Of a DNA stretch of 64,000 nt, positions 16,823 to 29,428 are shown in pieces (positions within the stretch are counted from its first letter, which is position 1; every line of letters begins with the position of its first letter). Under the pieces are notes generated by a model. The model was not told the origin of the DNA. It was given only the letters and a program-made list of their open reading frames with translations, and searched no databases. The DNA is from Prevotella sp. (GTDB taxonomy: Bacteria; Bacteroidota; Bacteroidia; Bacteroidales; Bacteroidaceae): positions 1-64,000 of the forward strand of contig JAFUFJ010000005.1 of assembly GCA_017469955.1 (NCBI GenBank). The letters run 5' to 3'. A program made the position numbers and the translations under genes.

Positions 16823-19069
16823 TCAGTTCTTCAGACTGTCCAATCGCTCCTCTTCACCCACAATCCACACAATGTCTCCCGGCTCAAAGGGGCGCGTGGG
16901 GTCGATCAAAGTGAGGTCTTTCTGCCCCTCTTCGATGCCCACAACCATGCATCCATAGCGGTCGCGAATGCCGCTTTCCTTCAGCGTCTTGCCCACAAGC
17001 GGGCTGTCTGGAGCGACGATAAACTGCCGAAGGTGCATTTCGCGCTTCTCAATCTCAGGATCTTCAGCCACAAGTTCGCCCCGCAAGGCATTGCCAAATG
17101 CCTGCAACTGCTCGTCGGTGCCGATGGCTTGGATGCGGTCTCCCGGGAAGATGACGGTCTTTCCGTCGGGAATATTGATGCGCTGATGCCCGCGAAGGAT
17201 GCTGCTTACGTGTACGCCGAAGCGTGGTCTGAACTGCAGATGGGTAAGGGTTTGTCCCGCCCATCGGGAGTCTTCAGGCACATCAAAGTCAGAGATATGG
17301 ATGTCCCTGTCCAGCAAACGTCCCTCAAACAGCGGACGCTTACGGCCGTGTACCTGAGCCTCTATCTCGCGAGAGCGCAGGTTTTGCAGGAACAAACGTT
17401 CCAACATAATGCTGCGACGCTTAAGTCCGCGCGACATAATCATCACGATGATGGCCACCAAGGCTATGCAAACAATCACAGCATTGCGGAAGCGGCTCAG
17501 GTAGTTTACTATGTAGAATATGAAAGAAGCGGCAATGATGATGCGCACGAGAACCGTGAAAATCAACGGCAACCGGTTGGAACGCCGCTCTGTCCACAGC
17601 GTCTGAAACTCCTCAGAGCGTACCTTTTTCATCACCATTGCCCGCAAAAACGGCGATATTAGCAGCACAGTCAGCAGGCCAGTGGCTGCATTTGCATACC
17701 AGTGAAACTCCCATGTAGGATGGATATTGCGTGCAAAGGGCAGCACAAAAGTGAACATCACAGTGATGATGGCTCCGGAAATAATGGAATAGACCAGCGT
17801 AAAGAGCAGCATCTGGGACAGCAATGACCGCCAGAGGTTTCGCTCGTTCTCGCTCGACTGTCGGGCAGTTCCCATGTTCAATCGCTTCATCCATCGCTTG
17901 GGAAAATGGCGTTCGAGCACGTTATAGGCAGGCTCTGCAGCCCTGATCATGTAGGGAGTAAGGAACGTTGTGACAACACTCACGGCCACAACTACCGGGT
18001 AAAGAAAGTCGCTAATGACACCTAACGACAGGCCAAGCGAGGCAATGATGAAGGCAAACTCGCCGATTTGTGCCATGGAAAAGCCACATCGCATGGCTGT
18101 CTTCAGGGGCTGTCCGCTCAACATATAGCCCAATGATCCGAAGACACTCTGCCCAAGCAGGATGGTAAGGGTCAACACTACGATGGGCAACCAGTAGTCA
18201 ACCAGCACTTGAGGGTCGACCAACATGCCGACCGAGACAAAGAATACGGCTCCGAAGAGATTCTTCACTGGCTCTACTACGCGAGCTATCTTGTCGGCTT
18301 CGATGGTCTCGGCCAGGATGCTTCCCATCACAAATGCTCCGAAAGCCGAGCTGAAGCCGGCCTGAGTGGCCACGACTGCCATCAGGCAGCAGAGCCCTAA
18401 TGCCACGACAACGAGTGTCTCCTCGGTCATCAGGTTACGGGTTCGGCGCAAGAACAAAGGGATAAGAAAGATGCCAACGACAAACCAAAGGATGAGAATG
18501 ATGCCCAATCTGACTATTTGCATGAGCATTTGACCGCCGTCAGGGCTCTGTCCGTTGGCTATTGTCGACAGCATTACCATCATGACAATGGCCAGAACAT
18601 CCTCCAGAATGAGCACGCTCATCACCAGCGAAGCAAAGCGTTGCTGGCGTAGTCCCATGTCGTCGAAGGCCTTATAGATGATGGTTGTCGACGACATGGC
18701 CAGCATTCCTCCGAGGAAAATGCAGTTCATCTGGGTCCAACCGAAGCCTTTTCCGACGCAGATGCCTAATGTCATCATCGAGAAAATGATGGTCAGGGCA
18801 GCGATGACCGGCGACATTCCCATCTTGATAATCTTCTTGAACGAGAAGTCAAGTCCAAGCGAAAAGAGCAGGAACATCACGCCTATATCGGCCCATGTCT
18901 GAATGTTTTCCTTGTCAACCACCGATGCCAAGTAGGGCATGTGGGGCGAAACGAGGAAGCCTGCCACGATATAGCCGAGCACAAGAGGCTGTCTGAGCTT
19001 CTTGAAAATCAGCGTTACTACCCCTGCGACTACCAGAATGAGGGCAAGGTCTTTAATCAATGCGTCCAT
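16823..19069 (-). CDS. CPA2 cation:proton antiporter with TrkA-C domains
   Basis: A 748-residue inner-membrane protein of the CPA2 (KefB/RosB-like) family, exchanging K+ or Na+ for protons. Residues 1-390 form a Na+/H+-exchanger fold of about twelve helices, starting LILVVAGVVTLIFKKLRQP and including FLFSLGLDFSFKK. Residues 415-570 add further hydrophobic segments, an extension beyond the classical fold. Two TrkA-C-like ligand-binding domains close the protein (about 590-665 and 670-748, for example LVGKTLKESGIRDRYG and FEPGDIVWIVG). No NAD-binding TrkA-N domain is evident. It lies 38 bp downstream of pepT, probably in the same transcript. Confidence 0.88.
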   Translation of the reverse strand: MDALIKDLALILVVAGVVTLIFKKLRQPLVLGYIVAGFLVSPHMPYLASVVDKENIQTWADIGVMFLLFSLGLDFSFKKIIKMGMSPVIAALTIIFSMMTLGICVGKGFGWTQMNCIFLGGMLAMSSTTIIYKAFDDMGLRQQRFASLVMSVLILEDVLAIVMMVMLSTIANGQSPDGGQMLMQIVRLGIILILWFVVGIFLIPLFLRRTRNLMTEETLVVVALGLCCLMAVVATQAGFSSAFGAFVMGSILAETIEADKIARVVEPVKNLFGAVFFVSVGMLVDPQVLVDYWLPIVVLTLTILLGQSVFGSLGYMLSGQPLKTAMRCGFSMAQIGEFAFIIASLGLSLGVISDFLYPVVVAVSVVTTFLTPYMIRAAEPAYNVLERHFPKRWMKRLNMGTARQSSENERNLWRSLLSQMLLFTLVYSIISGAIITVMFTFVLPFARNIHPTWEFHWYANAATGLLTVLLISPFLRAMVMKKVRSEEFQTLWTERRSNRLPLIFTVLVRIIIAASFIFYIVNYLSRFRNAVIVCIALVAIIVMIMSRGLKRRSIMLERLFLQNLRSREIEAQVHGRKRPLFEGRLLDRDIHISDFDVPEDSRWAGQTLTHLQFRPRFGVHVSSILRGHQRINIPDGKTVIFPGDRIQAIGTDEQLQAFGNALRGELVAEDPEIEKREMHLRQFIVAPDSPLVGKTLKESGIRDRYGCMVVGIEEGQKDLTLIDPTRPFEPGDIVWIVGEEERLDSLKN

Positions 19070-19107
19070 GAAGGAGAATCCGTTTGTGGAACAATTGCCC
19101 GGAAGGT

Positions 19108-20331
19108 TCAGTCGTTATAGGCTGCTGTAAGCTCGCATATCTTGACGATGACGTCGACAGCCTTCTGCATGACTTGTATGGAGACGAACTCATATGGTCC
19201 ATGAAAGTTGACTCCGCCGGCGAAGATGTTGGGACATGGCAGTCCGCGGAACGAGAGTTGTGCGCCGTCGGTGCCGCCTCTGATGGGCTCAACCTTGGGT
19301 GCTACGCCGCTTTCCTGCATGGCTTGCAAGACGATATCGATGACATGCATGTTGGGATCGATTTTCTCTTTCATGTTGAAGTATTGGTCGCGCAGCTCAA
19401 CACGCACCGTTCCCTCGCCGTATTTTGCGTTCATCGTGCGGGCACAGTCTTCAAAGAATGCCTTCCTGTCGGCAAACTTCTCGCGGTCATGGTCGCGTAT
19501 GATATAGGAGAGCCGTGCCTCTTCTGTACGGCTTTCGATGCCCAAGAGATGGTAGAAGCCTTCATATCCCTCGGTGGTTTCGGGAATGTCAGTCTCTGGA
19601 ATCATGTTATTGAACTCGCAGGCAAGCCTGTTTGCATTGATCATTTTGCCCTTGGCGTAGCCCGTATGCACGCTCACTCCCTTGATGAACACCTTGGCTC
19701 CTGCGGCATTGAAGTTCTCATACTCGAGGTCTCCGAGGTCGCCTCCGTCGATGGTGTAGGCCCATTGACAGCCGAACTTCTCCACGTCGAAGTGGTGAGC
19801 GCCCATGCCTATCTCCTCGTCTGGGTTGAATCCTACGCGTATGTCGCCGTGTTTGATCTCGTCATGGTCGCGCAAGTAGCACATGGCCTGTATGATTTCA
19901 GCGATGCCAGCCTTGTCGTCGGCACCGAGAAGGGTGGTCCCGTCGGTCACGATCAGGTCTTCTCCCACATGGTTCAGCAGCTCAGGAAACTTTTTAGGGC
20001 TTGAGATGATGCCCGGCGACAGTTCGATGTCACCCCCGTCATAGCCCTCTACGACGCGCGCCTTGATGTCCTTTCCCGAGGCGTCGGGCGACGTGTCATA
20101 GTGAGAAATGAAACCAATGGTGGGGATATCTTTCCTTGTATTAGCCTTCAGCGTGGCATAGATGTAGCCCATCTCGTCCATCTCCACGTCGTCGAAACCT
20201 TCGCTCTCAAGCTCTTTCTTGAGGTATTCGGCAAAGACAAGCTGCTTCGGAGTGCTGGGCACGGTTTGCGAGTCTTCGGCAGACTGCGTGTCATACTTGG
20301 TGTAATTCAGAAATCTTTCTACGATATTCAT
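19108..20331 (-). CDS. pepT: Peptidase T (tripeptide aminopeptidase)
   Basis: A 407-residue cytoplasmic metallopeptidase of family M20B that removes the N-terminal residue from tripeptides. Dinuclear-zinc motifs are visible: SHYDTSPD (near 80), [14 protein letters not shown] (near 135-145) and [14 protein letters not shown] (near 175-185), plus the C-terminal [20 protein letters not shown]. Length and ends match the family. A TACATTTG -7 box lies upstream. It appears to be the first gene of a minus-strand unit with the antiporter, the P-loop/CYTH protein and the HD hydrolase. Confidence 0.95.
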   Translation of the reverse strand: MNIVERFLNYTKYDTQSAEDSQTVPSTPKQLVFAEYLKKELESEGFDDVEMDEMGYIYATLKANTRKDIPTIGFISHYDTSPDASGKDIKARVVEGYDGGDIELSPGIISSPKKFPELLNHVGEDLIVTDGTTLLGADDKAGIAEIIQAMCYLRDHDEIKHGDIRVGFNPDEEIGMGAHHFDVEKFGCQWAYTIDGGDLGDLEYENFNAAGAKVFIKGVSVHTGYAKGKMINANRLACEFNNMIPETDIPETTEGYEGFYHLLGIESRTEEARLSYIIRDHDREKFADRKAFFEDCARTMNAKYGEGTVRVELRDQYFNMKEKIDPNMHVIDIVLQAMQESGVAPKVEPIRGGTDGAQLSFRGLPCPNIFAGGVNFHGPYEFVSIQVMQKAVDVIVKICELTAAYND

Positions 20332-20394
20332 GTCCTTATGCTTATGTTATGATTTGCCAACAATGGCCAGAAAAACCCTCGGGCTAACTCATTG

Positions 20395-20402
20395 CAAATG
20401 TA
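20395..20402 (-). promoter_or_regulatory. -7 promoter box of pepT
   Basis: TACATTTG on the minus strand, about 64 nt upstream of the pepT ATG at 20331. Confidence 0.5.
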
Positions 20403-20433
20403 GTATTTTTATTCCGAACTGCCAAATTTCCTG

Positions 20434-20566
20434 CTGACAAACACGCATCATCGCCCGAAAAATCCCTCTTTCCCCGCGAGAAACCTGTCCTTTCACGGTC
20501 GTACATCATAGATGTATGAAGCATACCAGGCAGATGTATGAACCGTACATCTAAGATGTATGACCC
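20434..20566. repeat. 22-bp array R4 that switches from class II-like to class III units
   Basis: Three units (starts 20434, 20456, 20478) are AAAnnnnnCTTTCC-like. After a single extra base, three class III units follow (20501, 20523, 20545) with cores GTACATCATAGATGTAT, ATACCAGGCAGATGTAT and GTACATCTAAGATGTAT. The class changes within one array while the period is kept. It lies between divergent pepT and lipoprotein genes. Confidence 0.85.
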
Positions 20567-20679
20567 TGAACCGCAACCCCTCACGCAGCCGACAGCCGTC
20601 CTTCACACCCTCAGACGGCCGCATGGCGAGGCTGAAAGGAGGCCATTCAGCAAAAAAAACATAAATCTTGCCGTTTTAT

Positions 20680-20710
20680 TTTGTATTGACTGCCGTTTAC
20701 ACTAACTTTG
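20680..20710 (+). promoter_or_regulatory. Canonical -33/-7 promoter
   Basis: TTTG (20680-20683), 19 nt, then TAACTTTG (20703-20710): a textbook Bacteroidota promoter 25 nt before the lipoprotein ATG at 20736. Confidence 0.75.
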
Positions 20711-20735
20711 CAACCATATAACAAGCACCAAGAAA

Positions 20736-21572
20736 ATGAAAAGAAACACCATCGCTGCCCTGGCTGCCGTGGCAGCCCTGCTGACGGCATGCATCAGCAA
20801 AGAAACCAAACAAGACAATGGAAACACCGCCCCCGAGGCATGGAGGCTGGACGGCGACCGTACTGTTTACGGTCTGGCCTGTGAGGGTTGCAACGATTCC
20901 ATACTGGTGTTGCTGCCCAACAACGGCGGCGATCCCATATCGTTCGACATCTTCGAAGCCACTAAGAACCGCCGAATCCTCGGCAAACCCAAGATCGGCG
21001 ACGAGGTCGGAGTTGTGCCAAATGCCACAGACACACTGAAAGGCGACGTCGTGATTGACATCGACCAACTGAAAGGCATCTGGTGTTACATCGTCATGCC
21101 GAAGCTGAAAGACGCCGTCAACCTCAGCGAAAGAGCCCAGGAACGACTGATACAAGTGATGGAGGACTCTATCCGTGAAAACTATTTCATACCGAGAGAA
21201 TACGGCTTTGCCATGCTGAGAAATTGGGCAGCACAGAGCGTAGGCTACGTAAGAGAGCAAAGCTCTTTGGAGGAGGAAAGCCCCGTGGTCTATCCGCAAC
21301 TGGGCTACTTCACCGAGTGGCACCTGTGGAATGGCAAGCTTGTCATCACCAGCGGCACGCCTGAAGTGAAAGAAGACAACACGACCATCGTCGACGGACT
21401 CATCAACGACACATGCAACATTGACTATCTTCAGGGCGACTCGCTCGTCTTAAGCAGCGACGGAATATCGCGGGCTTACTACCGGAAGAACAGCATGACC
21501 GAAGTCAACCAGAAGGCAAACTCCATCGCTGCCCGCCTGCGACAGCAAGCATTGGAGCAGACCAAGGAATAG
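20736..21572 (+). CDS. Hypothetical lipoprotein
   Basis: A 278-residue protein that begins with a lipoprotein signal peptide ending in LLTAC (Cys 19), so it is expected to be anchored in the cell envelope. After a Lys/Asn/Thr-rich linker the mature part has a repeated beta-strand pattern (VYGLACEGCNDSILVLLPNNGG, then DTLKGDVVIDIDQLKG) and a charged C-terminal helix. I do not recognise a named domain. A strong promoter precedes it, and the nucleosidase gene follows after 39 bp, so the two may be co-transcribed. Confidence 0.75.
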   Translation: MKRNTIAALAAVAALLTACISKETKQDNGNTAPEAWRLDGDRTVYGLACEGCNDSILVLLPNNGGDPISFDIFEATKNRRILGKPKIGDEVGVVPNATDTLKGDVVIDIDQLKGIWCYIVMPKLKDAVNLSERAQERLIQVMEDSIRENYFIPREYGFAMLRNWAAQSVGYVREQSSLEEESPVVYPQLGYFTEWHLWNGKLVITSGTPEVKEDNTTIVDGLINDTCNIDYLQGDSLVLSSDGISRAYYRKNSMTEVNQKANSIAARLRQQALEQTKE

Positions 21573-21611
21573 AACGTAAGGAACAACCCTCCCACTTTTC
21601 AGACAGAAAGC

Positions 21612-22280
21612 ATGAAAATAGGCGTAATAGTAGCCATGGAGCGAGAGCTGCAGCAAATCAAATCGCTCTTCAACAGCAACGAAGTCATCGTCAGGAAATG
21701 CGGCATCGGCAAGGTGAATGCTGCCCTTGGCGCTGCCGAACTGATAGCCGAATGCCGTCCGGACGTCGTCATTTCTTCGGGATGTGCAGGAGGAAACGGC
21801 ACCGAAATCGAGGTGGGTGACGTCGTGATCAGCACCGAAACCTGCTATCATGACGTATATTGCGGACTCGCAGAGGATGGCAGTTGTGTCTACGGACAGG
21901 TGCAAGGCATGCCTGCACGCTATGCCGGAAGCCCCATGCTGCTGGCCATAGCCGACAAGATGGCTGCCCAGGACGGGCGGTCTTCGCGCCTGCACAAGGG
22001 ATTAATCGTGACGGGCGACTGGTTTGTAGACAGCAGAGAAAAGATGGAAAGCATCGTCAACTGCTTCCCAGAGGCCAAGGCCGTGGACATGGAAAGCGCC
22101 GCTATCGCACAGACTTGCTACAAGATGCAGGTGCCTTTCGTGTCGTTCAGAGTGATCAGCGACATCCCTTTGCGCGACAACAACGCAGCCCAATACCACG
22201 ACTTCTGGACCATGATTGCCGACTCTTCTTTCCACACCACCCGCCAGTTCATCGAACTCTTGCTTAGAACAGGCAGCTGA
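21612..22280 (+). CDS. mtnN: 5'-methylthioadenosine/S-adenosylhomocysteine nucleosidase
   Basis: A 222-residue cytoplasmic enzyme that splits adenine from methylthioadenosine and S-adenosylhomocysteine, clearing by-products of SAM use and feeding methionine salvage. Family motifs are visible: IGVIVAMEREL with E12, SSGCAGG, VDMESAAIAQ (purine/ribose-binding Met-Glu) and FRVISDIP (catalytic-type Asp). The length matches bacterial Pfs/MTAN. It fits with the methionine cluster seven kilobases away. A bidirectional-looking hairpin follows. Confidence 0.95.
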   Translation: MKIGVIVAMERELQQIKSLFNSNEVIVRKCGIGKVNAALGAAELIAECRPDVVISSGCAGGNGTEIEVGDVVISTETCYHDVYCGLAEDGSCVYGQVQGMPARYAGSPMLLAIADKMAAQDGRSSRLHKGLIVTGDWFVDSREKMESIVNCFPEAKAVDMESAAIAQTCYKMQVPFVSFRVISDIPLRDNNAAQYHDFWTMIADSSFHTTRQFIELLLRTGS

Positions 22281-22333
22281 ACGCGCGGAAAGAACGGGCA
22301 AAGCCCGCCAGAGACATACCCCTTATCAAGCAG

Positions 22334-22368
22334 AAGAGGCCCTCCCCCGGCACAGGGGAGGGCCTCTT
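22334..22368. terminator. Terminator hairpin between convergent genes
   Basis: AAGAGGCCCTCCCC (22334-22347) pairs with GGGGAGGGCCTCTT (22355-22368). It is a very stable stem that can serve both mtnN and the minus-strand barrel gene. Confidence 0.8.
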
Positions 22369-22393
22369 CGTTGTGTTCTGCAGGCCGGTTCTG

Positions 22394-23098
22394 CTACGGA
22401 AGGTTGAACCTGTAGCCCACGGTAAACATGAATGTTGAATGATGGCTGTGGGCATAGGCGTCGGCTTTCAGCACCTTTGTCAGCGATCTCACATAACGGG
22501 CGTCGACGACAACGTTCTGGTATTCGTAGGAGATGCCTACGGGAATACCGAAATAGAACTTCTGCTTCCACTCGTCAACGAAGTCGCCTTCATTCTTTAT
22601 CTCAGAGCCATATACCCGATTGCCATCCTCGTCAAAGGTCCATTCCTGCAGCTCTACTCGCGTCTTTGAGTGGCGCATGTGGCCAAACTGCACGCCGAGT
22701 TTCACCGAGAAATGGTCGTCAACATAGAGGCTTCCCATGATGGGCAGCTGCAGAAAGTCCATCGTCATGCGGCTGTTGCTGAAGCCCTGGCCACCTTTCT
22801 CGTCCTCATACTTGTAGTCTTTGAAGCGGTCGCCCATGTTCATGTAGTAGAGTCCTGCCGACAAGCCCACACGGTCGTGCACGAAATACTCTACGTCGAG
22901 ACCCGCCACAAGGCCGTCTTTATAGGTTGAATGGAACACTTTCGGGTCTTCTTCAGACGTCACAACGACATCGTTCTTGATGAACTTTGACAAATCAAGG
23001 CCCACTCTTGGTATCAGAGACCATTGCCCTGCACGGTGCTGTGCAGAGACTTCTCCCACGACAAGGGCCAGGATGGCCAATATCAACATCTTTTTCAT
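22394..23098 (-). CDS. Outer-membrane beta-barrel protein
   Basis: A 234-residue secreted protein. The signal peptide MKKMLILAILALVVGEVSA is followed by short amphipathic strands with aromatic ends (VGLSAGLYYMNMG, VKLGVQFGHMR, FYFGIPVGISYEYQNV) and a C-terminal strand STFMFTVGYRFNLP. That is the usual make-up of a small PorT/OmpW-like barrel with a terminal aromatic residue followed by a short tail. The start at 23098 was chosen for the signal peptide and a GAAAGGAAC ribosome-binding site; the upstream in-frame extension looks non-coding. Ligand or partner is unknown. Confidence 0.75.
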   Translation of the reverse strand: MKKMLILAILALVVGEVSAQHRAGQWSLIPRVGLDLSKFIKNDVVVTSEEDPKVFHSTYKDGLVAGLDVEYFVHDRVGLSAGLYYMNMGDRFKDYKYEDEKGGQGFSNSRMTMDFLQLPIMGSLYVDDHFSVKLGVQFGHMRHSKTRVELQEWTFDEDGNRVYGSEIKNEGDFVDEWKQKFYFGIPVGISYEYQNVVVDARYVRSLTKVLKADAYAHSHHSTFMFTVGYRFNLP

Positions 23099-23234
23099 AC
23101 CGTTCCTTTCTTTCATATCCGTCATGCGATTCTGTTTTTTGCCAGAGGACTTCCTGTCCCGGCTTACAGAAGAATAACGCCGCAAACCTGCATTTATTGC
23201 CTGAAAATGGAGAAAAAGAGCCGTCTTCACCGCA

Positions 23235-23322
23235 GAGAAAAGAAAGACTTCCCGGCGCAAAAGATCAACTTTTGCCGACCAATAGATGAACTATTGCCGG
23301 GCAAAACATCATCTTTCAGTCC
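23235..23322. repeat. 22-bp palindromic array R5 (class II, four units)
   Basis: Units start at 23235, 23257, 23279 and 23301. Two adjacent units, CAAAAGATCAACTTTTG and CAATAGATGAACTATTG, differ by a matched A-to-T / T-to-A pair that keeps the dyad. The array lies between two minus-strand genes. Confidence 0.85.
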
Positions 23323-23397
23323 GTCAAACGGCAGGAAGAAAACAAAAAACGGCCTGCAATCGCAGACCGTTCTCTATGGTTTCAGTTCGGCAACGGG

Positions 23398-27009
<3,612 letters not shown>

Positions 27010-27016
27010 TCAGGCG

Positions 27017-27024
27017 CAAAGATA
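27017..27024 (-). promoter_or_regulatory. -7 promoter box of the beta-galactosidase gene
   Basis: TATCTTTG on the minus strand, about 29 nt before the ATG at 26988. It diverges from the methylase promoter. Confidence 0.55.
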
Positions 27025-27132
27025 CCATTTTTCCATGAAAAAAGCAAAATAAAGGTATCCTATCTCCAGAAAAAGTGGAAAACATCTCTGCAAAATAAGC
27101 CGAGAAAGACCACCGTTTATAAAATTAATTTG

Positions 27133-27140
27133 TATCTTTG
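27133..27140 (+). promoter_or_regulatory. -7 promoter box of the restriction-modification operon
   Basis: TATCTTTG in an AT-rich stretch, 17 nt before the methylase ATG at 27158. No clear -33 TTTG at the usual distance. Confidence 0.55.
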
Positions 27141-27157
27141 CAACCAAAATTACGGAT

Positions 27158-28228
27158 ATGCCAGACATCGTGTCTCTCTTTTCTGGATGTGGAGGGTTGG
27201 ACTTAGGGTTTGAACAAGTCGGCTATACCACTGTTTGGGCCAATGACTTTAAGCACGAAGCCTGCGAGACTTTCGCACATCATTTCGGGAATGTCATCGT
27301 AGAAGGTGACATAGAACAGATAGACCCCTATACTGACAGAAGCATTCCTGACTGCGACATAATTCTTGGAGGTTTCCCTTGTCAGGACTTTTCTATCATA
27401 TGGAAACGCCCAGGCTTGCAAGGAGAGCGGGGAAGTCTTTACAAGAGTCTTCTGCGTTTTATTGATGCCAAGCACCCTATGGCGTTCGTAGCCGAGAATG
27501 TCAAGGGACTTCTTACGGCCAATAAAGGGAAAGCTATTCGCCAAATTATTGAGGACTTTCAGTCCTTAAACCCTGGCTACCTTATAAAACCTCACCTGTA
27601 CAACTTTGCAGACTACGGAGTACCTCAGTTTCGTGAACGGGTTCTGATTGTGGGTATTCGGCTTGATACGGGGTTTAACTTTGTACATCCGCAGCCGACT
27701 CATGGAAACGGTGAATGCCTTTTACCTTATTATACGGCAGGAGAGGCTCTGGAAGGTGTTGAGAACGTGCCCCTCAACAACGAGCATCTAAGGACTACAG
27801 AGCGTACGCGCCACATCATAGGGATGATACCTGAGGGGGGAAATTATACCGATATTCCTCAAGACAGTCCCTACTACGTGCATGGAATGATAAGTCATGT
27901 CTATCGGAGAATCAAACGCGATGAACCGGCAAAGACCATTATTGCCGCCGGAGGTGGTGGCACTTGGGGATATCATTACCCAGAACCTCGCCCGTTAACC
28001 AATCGCGAACGTGCCAGACTTCAGTCGTTTCCTGACGATTTTCGCTTCTTTGGCAGCACAACAGAAGTACGACGTCAGATCGGCAATGCCGTCCCTCCTG
28101 TCGGAGTACATGCCGTAGCTACGGCCTTACTCCCGCTGTTTCTGGGGAATTATGAGCATGTAAATCTATATGAAGAGCAAGAACGACTGAGCCGTATGAC
28201 AATCGAAGAGCGCATCAAAATGTTCTAA
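27158..28228 (+). CDS. DNA (cytosine-5) methyltransferase of a type II restriction-modification system
   Basis: A 356-residue C5-methylase. The conserved blocks are in standard order: SAM-binding FSGCGGLDLGFE (I, 8-19), catalytic GGFPCQDFS with C75 (IV), ENVKG (VI, 113-117), QFRERVLIVG (VIII, 157-166), RERARLQSFPDDF (IX, 283-295) and QIGNAVPP (X, 307-314). The region between VIII and IX, about 110 residues, is the short target-recognition domain. The nuclease gene follows after 2 bp, so host DNA protection is the clear role. The pair is visibly richer in A+T than flanking housekeeping genes, in line with horizontal acquisition. Recognition sequence unknown from sequence alone. Confidence 0.95.
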   Translation: MPDIVSLFSGCGGLDLGFEQVGYTTVWANDFKHEACETFAHHFGNVIVEGDIEQIDPYTDRSIPDCDIILGGFPCQDFSIIWKRPGLQGERGSLYKSLLRFIDAKHPMAFVAENVKGLLTANKGKAIRQIIEDFQSLNPGYLIKPHLYNFADYGVPQFRERVLIVGIRLDTGFNFVHPQPTHGNGECLLPYYTAGEALEGVENVPLNNEHLRTTERTRHIIGMIPEGGNYTDIPQDSPYYVHGMISHVYRRIKRDEPAKTIIAAGGGGTWGYHYPEPRPLTNRERARLQSFPDDFRFFGSTTEVRRQIGNAVPPVGVHAVATALLPLFLGNYEHVNLYEEQERLSRMTIEERIKMF

Positions 28229-28230
28229 TC

Positions 28231-29295
28231 ATGGAATTATTGCTAAGCAACAATAAGCTAATAAAAAAGTCTATATCGTATCGTTCAGTCTCAGACTATT
28301 TCAATAAGTTAGCAGAAAACTCCGACCAGTTTAACATTGCAACAGGATTTGTGTCAAATGCATCGTTGGTAGAACTGAACGAGTTGGTTGCCTATCGTCA
28401 GAGACAAGCACGACGGCTTTCTTTAAACCTTCTTGTCGGGATGGACTATATCGGCCATTTCACAAAACTTCAATACGAAGCACTTCGAGAGTTGGACAAA
28501 CGTCTTACAAAAGATCGTTTGGGGAGTGTAATGATTTCTCGTTACATTCAATATCACGGAAAGATGTATTCTTTTCTAAAAGACGGGAAGTGCAATGATG
28601 CTTTCATCGGTTCTTCCAACTTAGGAAGTTTCATCGGAACGTCAGATGAGTTGCTTGAGAGTGACATATTACTCCATGGAGAGGATGCTGAAGCCCTGAA
28701 CAATCGTATATGTCAACTCTACTCTGCCATAGGAACCAAACTGGCTGATGTGCCGAAAATAACCGAGTTTCGGCAGCCACATTTCACACAATTCAACGGA
28801 AACAGGTTTGTCAAGCGGGTTCACAAGGAGTACGTAGAGCAGCTTTCAGGTAAATGTATCTCCGAAGATATGGTAGAAATTCCTTTGAAGACTGAACCAA
28901 AGAGTAATCTCAATGCCCACTTTGGAGCAGGGAAACGGAAAGGAGTCTGGAGTCCTCGGGACTGGTACGAGGTGGAAGTCATCGTAAGCGAGAAGGATTC
29001 TTTCCGGCAATACCTTTCTTCCCGTCATTTTCCTGTCAAGGATCAGAGGTTCACCGTCGTGACTACAGACGGATACCAGTTTGACTGTATGCTCGAAGGG
29101 GGCAACAAAGGCAAGAACCTGCGGACGGTTGGCGACCTGCGTATTTTCGGCAAATGGATCAAAGGGCACATGGAAGAGAAAGGCGTATTGAAGCTTGGCG
29201 AGATAGTGACACCACAAACCTTGCAGGCTTTCGGATGTGACAAACTGGTTTTTACGCGCACAACATCAGGTGTTTGGCTATTGAAGATGGCATGA
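28231..29295 (+). CDS. NgoFVII-like restriction endonuclease (PLD-family nuclease)
   Basis: A 354-residue protein with one phospholipase-D-type active-site motif, YHGKMYSF...FIGSSNLGS: H109, K111 and the GSSN at 127-130. The single HxK motif implies that a dimer builds the active site and that cleavage does not need Mg2+, as in BfiI/NgoFVII-type enzymes. The C-terminal 180 residues (for example KRKGVWSPRDWYEVEV, and a final beta-rich domain) are expected to bind DNA. It starts 2 bp after the methylase stop, so translation is probably coupled. The family match to NgoFVII is from memory of the motif layout; the cognate site is inferred to be a C5-methylated target shared with the methylase. Confidence 0.85.
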   Translation: MELLLSNNKLIKKSISYRSVSDYFNKLAENSDQFNIATGFVSNASLVELNELVAYRQRQARRLSLNLLVGMDYIGHFTKLQYEALRELDKRLTKDRLGSVMISRYIQYHGKMYSFLKDGKCNDAFIGSSNLGSFIGTSDELLESDILLHGEDAEALNNRICQLYSAIGTKLADVPKITEFRQPHFTQFNGNRFVKRVHKEYVEQLSGKCISEDMVEIPLKTEPKSNLNAHFGAGKRKGVWSPRDWYEVEVIVSEKDSFRQYLSSRHFPVKDQRFTVVTTDGYQFDCMLEGGNKGKNLRTVGDLRIFGKWIKGHMEEKGVLKLGEIVTPQTLQAFGCDKLVFTRTTSGVWLLKMA

Positions 29296-29337
29296 TTTCT
29301 TCCTTCCTTAAGAAATACAGACAAGACATTTACAGAT

Positions 29338-29403
29338 AACGATTGCTGCCAGCGGAAGTCTTCTGCACGAGTTGTGCTGGAGATCTGGCTGGCAGCAATC
29401 GTT
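29338..29403. terminator. Perfect 16-bp inverted repeat between convergent genes
   Basis: AACGATTGCTGCCAGC (29338-29353) is exactly complementary to GCTGGCAGCAATCGTT (29388-29403), with a 34-nt loop. It lies 42 bp past the nuclease stop and 25 bp before the typA stop, so it may terminate both. The long loop is unusual for an intrinsic terminator. Confidence 0.7.
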
Positions 29404-29428
29404 GTTTCCTATCGGATTCTGCCGACAG

